In this document: piece by piece, positions 17,338 to 26,481 of the stretch | How positions within the stretch are numbered: position 1 is the stretch's first letter | Layout: every line of letters begins with the position of its first letter | DNA from: Agarivorans sp. Toyoura001 | GTDB lineage: Bacteria > Pseudomonadota > Gammaproteobacteria > Enterobacterales > Celerinatantimonadaceae | NCBI RefSeq assembly: GCF_005405585.1 | Contig: NZ_BJEQ01000017.1 | Location: forward strand, 42,981 to 106,980 | DNA length: 64,000 bases | Direction of reading: 5' to 3' | Program-made: the position numbers and the translations under genes | The notes under the pieces: model-generated | The model's input: only the letters and a program-made list of their open reading frames with translations | What the model was told of the DNA's origin: nothing | Database searches by the model: none

Positions 17338-18921
17338 ATGCTCAGCAAAATCAGAAGGTTTCATTTTAAACCTGCACTTTTGGCACTACTGTGTAGCCTG
17401 CTACCTATTGCGATAGCATATGTTTGTATAATTGAAAACAACAAGCAGCAACGCCGCGAAGCCTTTATTCACGATTACCAAACCAGTTTCAATAACATTA
17501 GCCATAACTTAAATGCGATTGCTCAGCAATTTTCACTTCTAGACAGCGCTAATACTCACTGCTCTGAAGAAACCTTAGTCGCCTTACGCAAAACTCACTT
17601 TCGTATCTCTTACATTGCTGAAATGGGCATCGTCAGCCCATTTGGTAAACTCACTTGCTCCAGCTGGGGCCCGGTTAGCCCTCCCTTAGATGTACTTAAA
17701 CCAGTTAACGATAGCAGCCTTCGCTACTTTGGCCCTGCCGTATTAGATTACACCGAAGAACTAGCAATGATAGTGGCCCAAACCCGCCATGATGGAAGCG
17801 AAATAAACGCCGCAATCCCTCTAGATGTTTTTCGTGCATTTTTAAAGGATTCAAATCATCACAGTGACTCCATAGCCTTAAGCGATAGTAAAACCGGATC
17901 GCCGCTATTCAAAATAGGAGACTACAGCCTACCGTTGCATAACTCTGCCCAGTTATTCCCTCTCCAACAAAGTAAAACCTCTGGCGCTAGGCTATTTGAC
18001 GATGAGGTACAGCGTTTCTATATCGTCCAGGTGTTCCCAGCTCTACCGGGTTTATCGCTTATCTCAAGCCGATCCATTCACGAGCTATACAAAAGTGTTT
18101 ATTGCTTAAGTCTGCTACAAGTAAGCTTATTTGCTTGTTTACTGTGTAGCATGACCTTTTTGGCATATCGGCATCGTAGCCGCCGCTTAAGTCAAAAATC
18201 ACGCTTAAAAGTAGCCTTGAAGAATCGAGAGTTCGTAAATTTTTATCAAGCCATTTTTGATACTCGAAATAACCAATTGGTCGCTGTAGAAGCACTTGTT
18301 CGATGGATGCACCCAGTAGACGGCCTCCGCAGCCCCGATTCCTTCTTGCCAGATGTAGAGCGTTATCAACTACAGGTGGCGCTAACAGAACAAGTTATCG
18401 AAAATCTAAAACGTGATTTACACACCTTGTTGGCAAAATACCCAAAGATTAAAGTAAACATTAATATCACTGGGCAACATTTAAAAAGTCCCAAATTTAT
18501 TAGCCAAGTGTTAGCTGCACATGCTGATTTCCCTAACCTTTGCCTAGAAGTAACTGAAACAGAGTTGGTCGAAATAGATTCACCGCAGGTAAAACTGTCG
18601 CTGCAAAAGCTTAAACAACAAGGTGTAACACTGGCGATTGATGATTTTGGAACGGGTTACGCGGGTCTGCAATACTTGCAACAGCTACCATTAGATACCT
18701 TAAAAATTGACCGTAGTTTTGTTATCGCCATTGGCACTGAATCTCCGCAAGCAAAAGTATTAAATGGGGTCATAGATTTAGCACTAAATTTACAGTTACA
18801 GTTGGTCGCCGAAGGCGTAGAAACAAAAGCCCAAGCTGAATACTTAATTTCAAAGGGCGTAAGTTTTCACCAAGGGTGGCTATATGGTAAACCTCAGGCC
18901 ATTAGTAACTTTACGGCATAG
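17338..18921 (+). CDS. c-di-GMP phosphodiesterase, CSS-motif sensor plus EAL domain
   Basis: An inner-membrane enzyme of 527 aa that should hydrolyse c-di-GMP to pGpG. TM1 (about 12-31) and TM2 (about 254-276) flank a periplasmic CSS domain carrying C75 (HCSEE) and the motif C107-S-S. In E. coli such domains sense disulfide redox state and gate the phosphodiesterase. The EAL domain has E318-A-L, NINITGQHL, LEVTETEL, IDDFGTGYAGL, KIDRSFV, AEGVE and QGWLYG, so all catalytic positions look intact. I chose the ATG at 17338 because AAGGTGG precedes it; the frame is open further upstream to a TTG at 17269. Confidence 0.9.
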   Translation: MLSKIRRFHFKPALLALLCSLLPIAIAYVCIIENNKQQRREAFIHDYQTSFNNISHNLNAIAQQFSLLDSANTHCSEETLVALRKTHFRISYIAEMGIVSPFGKLTCSSWGPVSPPLDVLKPVNDSSLRYFGPAVLDYTEELAMIVAQTRHDGSEINAAIPLDVFRAFLKDSNHHSDSIALSDSKTGSPLFKIGDYSLPLHNSAQLFPLQQSKTSGARLFDDEVQRFYIVQVFPALPGLSLISSRSIHELYKSVYCLSLLQVSLFACLLCSMTFLAYRHRSRRLSQKSRLKVALKNREFVNFYQAIFDTRNNQLVAVEALVRWMHPVDGLRSPDSFLPDVERYQLQVALTEQVIENLKRDLHTLLAKYPKIKVNINITGQHLKSPKFISQVLAAHADFPNLCLEVTETELVEIDSPQVKLSLQKLKQQGVTLAIDDFGTGYAGLQYLQQLPLDTLKIDRSFVIAIGTESPQAKVLNGVIDLALNLQLQLVAEGVETKAQAEYLISKGVSFHQGWLYGKPQAISNFTA

Positions 18922-19029
18922 AGACCTTAAAACTACACCTTGATTAGTTGAGAAATCATTACCTTATGATAACTTGCAAGCGCATTGGAACTTACGCACA
19001 ATAGCCCCGTTAACAAAGGAGTAAGCAAT

Positions 19030-19467
19030 ATGGTTTCTAAATGGGCACAACGCTTTTTTCAAATGGCTGAACTGGTAGGTTCTTGGAGTAAAGACCCTTC
19101 TACCCAGGTAGGTGCAGTAATCACCGAAAATAACCGAATCGTCTCTCTAGGGTTTAATGGCTACCCTCACGGTATTTCAGACAGTGCAGAAACCGACAAT
19201 AGAGAAATGAAACTACTTAAAACCTTGCACGCCGAAGAAAACGCCATTCTGTTTGCAAAGCGCGATTTGTCTGGTTGCGAAATTTGGGTCACTCATTTCC
19301 CCTGTCCTAATTGCGCGGCCAAGATCATTCAAACCGGCATTAGTACTGTGCATTGCCCAGAACAAAGTGAAGATTTTTTATCTCGCTGGGGCGACAAAAT
19401 CAAAGTCAGCGAAGACATGTTTAGCCAGGCCGGTGTACAAGTAGATTGGCTACCTTTAAGCCAATAG
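19030..19467 (+). CDS. dCMP deaminase-like cytidine deaminase family protein
   Basis: A 145-aa zinc deaminase. Zinc ligands and the proton shuttle are H67-A-E69 and C92-P-N-C95. The N-terminal block FQMAELVGSWSKDPSTQVGA and GFNGYPHG are typical of deoxycytidylate deaminases, which make dUMP for dTMP synthesis. An exact substrate cannot be proved from sequence. AAAGGAG before the ATG at 19030 decides the start; the longer frame from 18985 would need a TTG start. It is transcribed alone, with a terminator at 19498. Confidence 0.85.
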   Translation: MVSKWAQRFFQMAELVGSWSKDPSTQVGAVITENNRIVSLGFNGYPHGISDSAETDNREMKLLKTLHAEENAILFAKRDLSGCEIWVTHFPCPNCAAKIIQTGISTVHCPEQSEDFLSRWGDKIKVSEDMFSQAGVQVDWLPLSQ

Positions 19468-19497
19468 AAACGCTTAGTTCTACCATTGCGCTCTCCT

Positions 19498-19528
19498 AAG
19501 CCTTGTTCTCATAAAAGGCTTTTTATTT
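19498..19528 (+). terminator. Terminator after the deaminase gene
   Basis: A 7-bp stem AAGCCTT/AAGGCTT with an 11-nt loop is followed by TTTTATTTAT. Confidence 0.75.
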
Positions 19529-20121
19529 ATTCTGATTCGTTTTCAGAGTGTTGGCGAAGCTTTAATCTAACGAACACTCATCAAAATAAGCTTATGTCGT
19601 ACAATTAAGACAAAAATGAACTCAAAATCAACAATTGATAATAGAGTAAAGCTTCCACTTCCCTAACTCTAATCCCTCTCACTTTGTTTAACTACTAAAT
19701 GACCTTGATGTATCACTTATCGCTTAATTAACAATGTTGACGACACTAAGCTTAACTTACGTTAAATAGCTAAGAACTTACGCAAATCAGTTATTTACTT
19801 AAGTCGATACACTTTTCTCTGCCTCACACTTTATGCTAAGTCGCCTAGATTCAATGGTTTGATCGTGATAAACACCGAAAATGAAAACTACAATCAATGC
19901 CAAATAACATTTTTCAATGATGTAAAGCACAAAGCTTAAGGGCTTCACATGGCTGTTCAAATAAACACCACCAATTGAGTAATTGCTGCGAAAAGCTCAC
20001 AGTTTTTTACAATTTTCTCTATCAAGTCCACACTTTTTGACCTTTTCACTATTAATCATACAAGAATATTTAATAACCTGATCAGGTTCACAGATAACTA
20101 TCGCAAATCGCAATAGCATAT
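19529..20121. other. AT-rich non-coding region before the lyase-porin pair
   Basis: About 590 bp without a convincing reading frame on either strand. It is the only boundary between the housekeeping block and the 20-22 kb uronate locus. An alginate-regulon operator lies at its right end. Confidence 0.5.
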
Positions 20122-20132
20122 TTGTATTACAT
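20122..20132 (+). promoter_or_regulatory. Putative GntR operator upstream of the PL38-like lyase
   Basis: TTGTATTACAT differs at one base from the perfect palindrome TTGTATTACAA found three times in the alginate locus. It lies about 37 bp before the lyase start, a position suited to repression. Confidence 0.55.
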
Positions 20133-20168
20133 TAATACAGTAATCGAAGTCACCTATAAGGATTGATG

Positions 20169-21416
20169 ATGACGAATTATAAGCCTCTGGCATTTGCTAT
20201 TTGTTTTGCTTTTAGCTCTTCAGCTTTAGCAGCTGAATTTGTATTTGTGAACGAAAGTGTTCTTAAAGAGAACCGAGCTTTACTTCATTCTGATGCTGCA
20301 CCTGCGTCTATGAAGCTGAGTTATGAGCGCTTATTAGAAGAAGCGGGTTACGCGACAAAAGCAGGTCCCTTTTCTGTAACCGATAAGGGCATGACCCCGC
20401 CAAGTGGTGACAAAAACGATTACTTAAGTATTAGTCCATATTGGTGGCCTGATAAAAATAAAGCCGATGGATTACCGTGGATCCGCCACGATGGCAAAGT
20501 TAACCCTGCGTCTAAGACCAGCGAAACCGACTCAAAACGTCTCGGTAAATTTACCCGTTCAGTTCGCGCCTTGGCAATTGCTTATTACTTTAGCCAAGAC
20601 GAGAAATATGCTGAAACCGCTATCGACTATATTCGAACTTGGTTCTTAAATCCTGAAACACGTATGAACCCGAATATGAACTTCGCACAAGGTGTTCCTG
20701 GCCGTGCTGACGGTCGCCGTAGCGGTTTAATCGATTCACGTTCATTTGCTGACCGGATGTTAGATGCCGTTGCAATGGTATCTACCTCACCTAATTGGAC
20801 AGAAGCCGATGAAAAAGGCATCAACCAATGGTATAGCGAGTACTTAAACTGGTTGCTCACCAGCGAATTAGGTGGTGGCCCTAAAGGCGAAGCTTACGCT
20901 GAAAACAACCATGGTTCTTGGTACGACTTGCAGGTAGCTGGCATCTCCTACTTTCTAGGAAAAGAATCCGTTGCAATGAACATAGTGGAAAAAGGCAAAA
21001 TGAGAATTGATACTCAGTTTATGCCCGACGGCACTCAGCCTCACGAATTAGGCCGAACCCGTTCTTACCACTACAGCTACTTTAATTTGGATGCATTAGC
21101 CGGTGTTGCTCAAGTAGGTGAAAAAATAGGTATAGACCTATGGAGCTATCAATCACCTACTGGCGCTTCGCTGAAAAAAGGTATTGATTTAGTTGCACAA
21201 TATCATGACAACGCCGAGGGATGGCCTTATCAACACAAAAAGACGCCTCGCACTATGCGTATGATACCTATTTACCGGAAAGCTGGTTTAGGAATGGGTG
21301 ATGAAAGCTTGCTTGCTCTGTCTAAATCAGGTGATTTCTCGAAATACACCGTAAAGAAAAACCTCGCAGAAATTTGGGCTGAACGCGACATAGAGTTGCT
21401 CTACCCAAGAAAATAA
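20169..21416 (+). CDS. Secreted alginate/glucuronan lyase family protein (PF05426, PL38-like)
   Basis: A 415-aa exported polysaccharide lyase with an (alpha/alpha) toroid fold. The signal peptide is MTNYKPLAFAICFAFSSSALA. Conserved blocks are YLSISPYWWPDKNK, SKRLGKFTRSVRALAIAYYF, LIDSRSFADRML and the catalytic-looking ENNHGSWYDLQ, followed by RTRSYHYSYFNLDAL. This pattern fits the PF05426 alginate lyase fold and, in my judgement, CAZy PL38 rather than PL5. Substrate (alginate, glucuronan) is inferred. The ATG at 20169 is favoured because AAGGA ends six bases before it. A KdgM porin follows 72 bp downstream, and a putative alginate-regulon operator precedes it. Confidence 0.78.
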   Translation: MTNYKPLAFAICFAFSSSALAAEFVFVNESVLKENRALLHSDAAPASMKLSYERLLEEAGYATKAGPFSVTDKGMTPPSGDKNDYLSISPYWWPDKNKADGLPWIRHDGKVNPASKTSETDSKRLGKFTRSVRALAIAYYFSQDEKYAETAIDYIRTWFLNPETRMNPNMNFAQGVPGRADGRRSGLIDSRSFADRMLDAVAMVSTSPNWTEADEKGINQWYSEYLNWLLTSELGGGPKGEAYAENNHGSWYDLQVAGISYFLGKESVAMNIVEKGKMRIDTQFMPDGTQPHELGRTRSYHYSYFNLDALAGVAQVGEKIGIDLWSYQSPTGASLKKGIDLVAQYHDNAEGWPYQHKKTPRTMRMIPIYRKAGLGMGDESLLALSKSGDFSKYTVKKNLAEIWAERDIELLYPRK

Positions 21417-21488
21417 TTTTAACCCTACTCCTTAAATATAAAACCGAGGCTTAACAATAAGCCCCCAAATATAGAAATGGAATTTATT

Positions 21489-22244
21489 ATGAATAAAATG
21501 AAAGCGTTACCAATTGCAATTGCCGCTGTATTCCTTAGCGGTACTGCGTTCGCTGGACAGCTTGATATCCGTACTGAGTACAAACATGAATCAGAAGACC
21601 ATGCTGGCCGTATTAAGATTGGTGACTCAACCAAAGTAAGTGACCAAGGCAAAGTGTACTACAGCGTAGAAATGAAATTCTTCAGCGGTGACAAAGTAGA
21701 TGGCACTCCTGGTGGCTTCTTAGAAAACCTACAACGTGGCGACTCTGAATTTGATTTTGGCTACCGTCATAAACTAAATAAAAAATGGTACATCCAACCT
21801 GGTATGCCAATTACCTTTGGCGACGAGCGCATCACCTTCAAACCACAACTCCGTGTTGGGTACACTGCGGACTTTGGTTTGAAAACGGCCCTTCGTTACC
21901 GTTACGAAATCCGTCAATATGCTGATGGTAAAGAGAATGGTGAAACGTGGAACAAATCTAAAATCACCTTAACGGGTGGCTACAAAGTTAAAAGCATGCC
22001 TAACCTTAAGTTAGATTATGAAGCAAACTACTGGAAGAGCCACGAGTACGAGTGGGATGCAGAAGCTGGTAAAGCTAAAGATGCACAATTTAACAACGGT
22101 GATGACAACTGGGATGCAGGTATCTTCATTGGTTACCAAATTGAAAAATGGCGCCCATACGTAGAATTTTGGAATTCAAGCGTAAGCTCTAAAACTGATC
22201 AACGCCAACTAAAAACCCGTATTGGTGTTAAATACAAGTTCTAG
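21489..22244 (+). CDS. KdgM-family oligouronate-specific outer-membrane porin
   Basis: A small monomeric beta-barrel of 251 aa. The signal peptide ends SGTAFA and the mature part opens GQLDIRTEYKHESEDHAGRIKIG, the typical KdgM first strand. It closes with RQLKTRIGVKYKF, ending in the barrel-assembly Phe. KdgM porins admit acidic oligosaccharides such as oligogalacturonate or oligoalginate. The neighbouring lyase implies uptake of its products. The ATG at 21489 is chosen (GGA six bases upstream) over the ATG at 21477. A paralogue lies at 58261-58941. Confidence 0.9.
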   Translation: MNKMKALPIAIAAVFLSGTAFAGQLDIRTEYKHESEDHAGRIKIGDSTKVSDQGKVYYSVEMKFFSGDKVDGTPGGFLENLQRGDSEFDFGYRHKLNKKWYIQPGMPITFGDERITFKPQLRVGYTADFGLKTALRYRYEIRQYADGKENGETWNKSKITLTGGYKVKSMPNLKLDYEANYWKSHEYEWDAEAGKAKDAQFNNGDDNWDAGIFIGYQIEKWRPYVEFWNSSVSSKTDQRQLKTRIGVKYKF

Positions 22245-22271
22245 TTTCATAAAACCTTAGCATTCCTTTTT

Positions 22272-22307
22272 TTGGCCAAGTAGTAACCCTACTTGGCCCT
22301 TTTTTTA
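22272..22307 (+). terminator. Strong terminator after the KdgM porin gene
   Basis: A 10-bp perfect stem GGCCAAGTAG/CTACTTGGCC with a 5-nt loop is followed by eight T. It overlaps the 3' end of the convergent DUF4174 gene by three bases. Confidence 0.92.
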
Positions 22308-22739
22308 GGCTGAACACACACTAGGAGCATCTCGCATTTCTCGCTGACGCATCGGCATCGCATCGATAATCGAAAAGATCTTTTGCCAATCAGTTTCTGC
22401 CCCCCAGCGATATTTTTCTCGGCCATCTTTACCCACTAACACCGCAGTATATTGTTTCAGACTGGCTTGGTATTTATTGCGTAGATATTCAAACCCACCA
22501 TCATCAAAATGGCCGCTAGATATGGCTTTAGCATCTTCGGTCACCACCAACACCACCATGTCTCGTTCTTTAATCTGGCACCGATAGCGTAGTTCTTCCG
22601 CTTCAAATTTTTCCACATACTGGTCTTGTTGCGGAGCGAAAAATAAAACACTGCGATGTGACCAATAATTATGTTCTAAGGGGTAAGCATGCGAATAAGC
22701 GCTAAAACAAATCATGAGTAGAGCTAGTAAGTTCTTCAT
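22305..22739 (-). CDS. Exported DUF4174 protein
   Basis: A 144-aa protein with signal peptide MKNLLALLMICFSAYSHA. The mature part (HRSVLFFAPQQDQ, AVLVGKDGREKYRWG, IDAMPMRQREMR) is the DUF4174 domain, which has a thioredoxin-like fold but no CxxC redox motif here. Its function is unknown. The ATG at 22739 has GAGGAT upstream and is preferred to the ATG eight codons earlier. Confidence 0.82.
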   Translation of the reverse strand: MKNLLALLMICFSAYSHAYPLEHNYWSHRSVLFFAPQQDQYVEKFEAEELRYRCQIKERDMVVLVVTEDAKAISSGHFDDGGFEYLRNKYQASLKQYTAVLVGKDGREKYRWGAETDWQKIFSIIDAMPMRQREMRDAPSVCSA

Positions 22740-23095
22740 AAACGTTATCCTCGCTTTAACCATTATTAGAACGTTTGAGCCTTAGCTTTAGTTCAATTTA
22801 TCTACAGTTATTTCATTGGAGGTAGTCAGATTTCTTTACAGCATAATGACCCTTTATATTAAGCCTTTAATTTTCTTATAGAAAAACTTTAGGCCGTGTA
22901 AACACTCTTCTATTGAGATAAATGTTATTTAATATAATAAATAAGCAAAAAAACTTAGTAACAAGAGTGTCACTTTAATTTACACTCACACAAAAAGATC
23001 TGAGGAAGTCTTTGCTACTCATTGATAAATTTGAATTTATTGCTTCTGGCTTAATTATTGATATTGCTGGTGTTCACTTTAAAAAGGAATGCCGA

Positions 23096-23890
23096 ATGCT
23101 TAAAACCAACACTGTTCTACCAGCTTACTTGTTGTTACTAAGTAGCCCCAGCTTCGCCTCAGTAATTGCCTACGATATGCTTAATAGCAACAGCCAAGGT
23201 CTTATTGAGCACAGCAACCCTTACGAGCAGCAGTTTAATAGTGAGCAAGACGGATTTGAGAAGTACCGTGTTGGAGTAAGCGCCACTATCCCAAATAGTT
23301 TGTTAGACACTAGTTTAACTATCGCCAATGATAGCTTGGGCATTGTTGATGCTCAAAATGACACCGATACGTTTTTTGGTGTTACTGATGTTGTTAACCC
23401 AAACAATTCAAGCGGCAGCGCTCAAGCAGTTTGGCACTTCAACATTGCGGGTTTTACCCTCAACACGATTTCTATTGCTACGGCGGCTATGGGTGACTTT
23501 GAATCTTCAGACATATTTAGCTTTGCCTACTCGATTGATGCTGCACCGGTAAGCGCATTGTTTTCGAGTGTTGTAGATGAGCAATCCGATCAAAACTACC
23601 GTTTAGCCAATGGCAACCAGCAGGTATTAAACGACCCTTTGCTTATTAACAACCAGCGTTTAAATAACCAGTTCCAAACACTAGAACAATCACTTAATGG
23701 CAGTGGTTCGGTATTTAGTCTGTATTTTAACGCAGCGCAGAATAGTGGTGCCGAAGCTTTTGCTTTTCGCGATATCGTAATTAGTGGCAACGCAAATCTA
23801 CCAGCCCAAGTACCTGAACCAACTTCAATTTGGCTAGCACTGCTGGGCTTAAGTGCATTAGTCGTTAGAAAAGCAGTAGGCGAACCCTAA
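23096..23890 (+). CDS. Exported PEP-CTERM protein
   Basis: A 264-aa secreted protein. The signal peptide is MLKTNTVLPAYLLLLSSPSFA. The C-terminus has the PEP-CTERM sorting signal: the tripeptide PEP in AQVPEPTSIW, a hydrophobic helix (WLALLGLSALVV) and a basic end (RK). Such proteins are cut and anchored by an exosortase in organisms that make extracellular polysaccharide. No exosortase gene is in this window. The mature region is rich in Asn, Ser and Gln and is not recognised. The ATG at 23096 has AAAAAGGAA upstream, and the frame extends to 23012 without a ribosome site. Confidence 0.8.
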   Translation: MLKTNTVLPAYLLLLSSPSFASVIAYDMLNSNSQGLIEHSNPYEQQFNSEQDGFEKYRVGVSATIPNSLLDTSLTIANDSLGIVDAQNDTDTFFGVTDVVNPNNSSGSAQAVWHFNIAGFTLNTISIATAAMGDFESSDIFSFAYSIDAAPVSALFSSVVDEQSDQNYRLANGNQQVLNDPLLINNQRLNNQFQTLEQSLNGSGSVFSLYFNAAQNSGAEAFAFRDIVISGNANLPAQVPEPTSIWLALLGLSALVVRKAVGEP

Positions 23891-23892
23891 AC

Positions 23893-23934
23893 AAAAAAGC
23901 GACAGTATGGCTAACCATACTGTCGCTTTGCTAT
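23893..23934. terminator. Bidirectional terminator PEP-CTERM gene / amylase gene
   Basis: A 15-bp stem, AAAGCGACAGTATGG with CCATACTGTCGCTTT, around a CTAA loop. A6 lies on the left, which helps minus-strand termination. Confidence 0.9.
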
Positions 23935-23954
23935 TACCGTTTATTTTTTATTTG

Positions 23955-26096
23955 TTATTGCTTGATGCCCGCAAATACAACGACGACTTTGTCGTCGCCT
24001 TTAGTGCGGCTAAAGGCATAGGGCTGGTCACTGATCTTGTTGTGTTCACCAGCTCCAACCGCTACGTGACGGTCTCGGAACTGACCCACTGTTTGCCAGT
24101 GTTTAACCAAGGCTTGGCGATCCGCGTCTTTATCAATTTGTTCCCAATTCATAAATGAACGCGTTGGCGAATCAAATGCATCCGATTGCGGACCACGTGG
24201 TCGCCCACTCTCATCACCATAGTACAGTTGCACGCCACCAGGCATCATCAACAATGCTGTACCCGCACCTGCTTGTAGCGGAATATCTTCATAGTTTGAA
24301 TAGAACAACTTGGTATCGTGCGAGCTAATGTAAGTAAGCAAGTTAAACGTAGGATCGCTGTTTATGTCTTTGGCATAAGTTGCGTACATTTTCTCGTTTT
24401 GCGCTAAACACTGAGAGCCTTTAAGCGCAGCACTTTCACCTGCATATTCAAAGTTAATTAGGCTATCCATACCGTTATCGAAGTAGAAATCACGGTAAGC
24501 TCCGTGGTGCCATACTTCACCCACCATCCAAAACGGTTTGTCATCTATTGCTTTCTCAGGATTTTCTTTTTTCCACTCGGCTAACGCTTCTGTCGCAGAG
24601 TCTTTTAGCTTGCCCCATACTTCGGCTTCAACGTGTTTAACGGTATCTGCTCTAAAGCCATCAATACCGTAGTCACGTACCCAGTTGGTATGCCACTCCA
24701 CCAAATAATCCAATACCGTATAACCTTCGCGCTCAACAGCTTTGGTATCTTTCTTATTTTTTAGAATAGGCGGCAAGCCTACATGCTTAGTGCTTTCGGT
24801 GATTAGATCTGGCAAGCCAGCTAAATTCATAGTGATATCATCGCCGCCAGGAGCAGTATATCCAGCCATGCCACTACGAACCCAATCTGGTCCCCACCAT
24901 TTGTCAGCCCAGTCACTAGAACTCCAGCGAATAAAGTTGTTGTAGCGATGCCAGTTGTGGCCTTTTTCGAAATCAGGTTGCCAATCAGTCCACTGCTTAG
25001 GCACCGGGGCGCCTGGTGCCATAGCGTTGATACCAAAGGTTTGCATATCATCCATTGTAGGGTAACCAACGTGGTTCACTACAACATCTACCAATACTCG
25101 AATACCACGCTTATGCGCTTCATCTACAAAGCGGCCAAAGTCTTCTTCACTGCCTAGATTTGGATCAATCTTGGTAAAATCTAACGCCCAATAACCATGG
25201 TAACCATAGAATGGGAAACTACCCTTTTCACCACCGCCAATAAAGCCATGAATTTGTTCAACAATAGGGGTAACCCAAATGGCGTTCATGCCTAAATCTT
25301 TAATGTAATCTAACTTGGCCGTAATACCGCTAAAATCACCACCTTGAAAGGTGCCAATTTCTTGTTTACCGTCGGCTTTACGATTTAGTGGGTAATCATT
25401 GCTAGTATCACCGTTATTGAAACGGTCTGTCATGATGAAATAAACACTCGCATTATCCCACGAGAACTCACTGGCTTCAGCATCCGCCGCTTCTATCAAC
25501 AATACACCACCGCTTGCAGGGTCTGGTTGCATGGTAACAGTGCCGTTAGTGACTTTTTGTGTTTGACCAGAATAGAAGTCTTTTACCGTTTCGCCGTTAC
25601 TAAAGGTAGAACTCACATCAACCGTAACCGGTTGTCCATCCCAAGCAATACAATCCACGGCAGGAGGTTTACGTTTGAAGGTAGACGCTTTGGCTTTACG
25701 CGATACCTGTAAAGTGGGTTTATCGGCATCGGAGTTATCTAAAATCAGCTCATAATTGCCAGCAAAACGAATGTTTAGCTCAAAGAACTTGTCTTCAGCG
25801 CAGTCGCTCAAGCCTTGAGGTTTGGAAAAGCGCATTTTGGCTTCATCGGCTGGGCCGTAACGTAAGCCACATTGTTGACCTTCATCAGACACCTGGAAGT
25901 TATAAATGCCTTTTTCTAGAGGTACCGTAATCTTGTAGCGACTCTTTCCTGCAAACTTTAAGCGTTGCTCAACATTTACGCCACTATCGGCATAATTCAT
26001 GTACAAAGGGGTTTTGATCATTGCCGCCGACAAATTTGCCGAACCGCCCGCCATAACTAACGCGGCACTTAATAAACCAAGTTTAAAACCTTTCAT
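23955..26096 (-). CDS. malS: Periplasmic alpha-amylase, GH13 (MalS-like)
   Basis: A 713-aa exported enzyme that cuts alpha-1,4-glucans. The signal peptide is MKGFKLGLLSAALVMAGGSANLSA. An N-terminal region of about 190 residues, including a beta-rich segment with cysteine pairs, precedes the GH13 barrel, which starts near ASVYFIMTDRFNNGD. Catalytic residues appear intact: nucleophile D484 in GFRADTVKH, acid/base E527 in GEVWHHG and D594 in SSHDT, plus region I DVVVNH. The long first half and overall layout match E. coli MalS (676 aa). It stands alone, with no other maltose genes in the window. Confidence 0.87.
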   Translation of the reverse strand: MKGFKLGLLSAALVMAGGSANLSAAMIKTPLYMNYADSGVNVEQRLKFAGKSRYKITVPLEKGIYNFQVSDEGQQCGLRYGPADEAKMRFSKPQGLSDCAEDKFFELNIRFAGNYELILDNSDADKPTLQVSRKAKASTFKRKPPAVDCIAWDGQPVTVDVSSTFSNGETVKDFYSGQTQKVTNGTVTMQPDPASGGVLLIEAADAEASEFSWDNASVYFIMTDRFNNGDTSNDYPLNRKADGKQEIGTFQGGDFSGITAKLDYIKDLGMNAIWVTPIVEQIHGFIGGGEKGSFPFYGYHGYWALDFTKIDPNLGSEEDFGRFVDEAHKRGIRVLVDVVVNHVGYPTMDDMQTFGINAMAPGAPVPKQWTDWQPDFEKGHNWHRYNNFIRWSSSDWADKWWGPDWVRSGMAGYTAPGGDDITMNLAGLPDLITESTKHVGLPPILKNKKDTKAVEREGYTVLDYLVEWHTNWVRDYGIDGFRADTVKHVEAEVWGKLKDSATEALAEWKKENPEKAIDDKPFWMVGEVWHHGAYRDFYFDNGMDSLINFEYAGESAALKGSQCLAQNEKMYATYAKDINSDPTFNLLTYISSHDTKLFYSNYEDIPLQAGAGTALLMMPGGVQLYYGDESGRPRGPQSDAFDSPTRSFMNWEQIDKDADRQALVKHWQTVGQFRDRHVAVGAGEHNKISDQPYAFSRTKGDDKVVVVFAGIKQ

Positions 26097-26481
26097 TCAA
26101 CCTCCATGGTATTTGTACATCGCACCCTGCGAGCAAACACCTCGTTCAACCATTTGGAATGATGAAAACAAAAGCTACTTAAGTTTTCACTAACAAAGCA
26201 TGATTATTTGTGATTTTTATGACTGACAGCGCTTTCATTTGGCAAAACATCAACTTGGCCGCCAGATCAACAATGAATCCCTCGTGCCCCTTGCTGCACC
26301 TGTGATGTTGTTTTATGATGTCGGGTCTTAATTGTGGTTATTTAAGCGCTATTTTTAGCTTAAAAATCGTAATTGGCAGACAGAGAAAATAAACAGTTTA
26401 CGTTAGTAGTATTCGCTTAACGCTTGACAGATATATAAAAACAACGCGAGTGAGAGCAACAGACAGGGTGTAAAGGAAGCC
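26097..26481. other. Divergent promoter region malS / leuC
   Basis: 385 bp separating divergent genes. A weak CRP-like element TGTGATTTTTATGACT at 26209-26224 lies about 110 bp before the amylase start. No leu leader peptide with a Leu-codon run was seen before leuC. Confidence 0.4.

Noticed and set aside
26209..26224. CRP site for the amylase gene
   Set aside because: The second half (TGACT) matches TCACA poorly; kept only as a remark in the intergenic entry.
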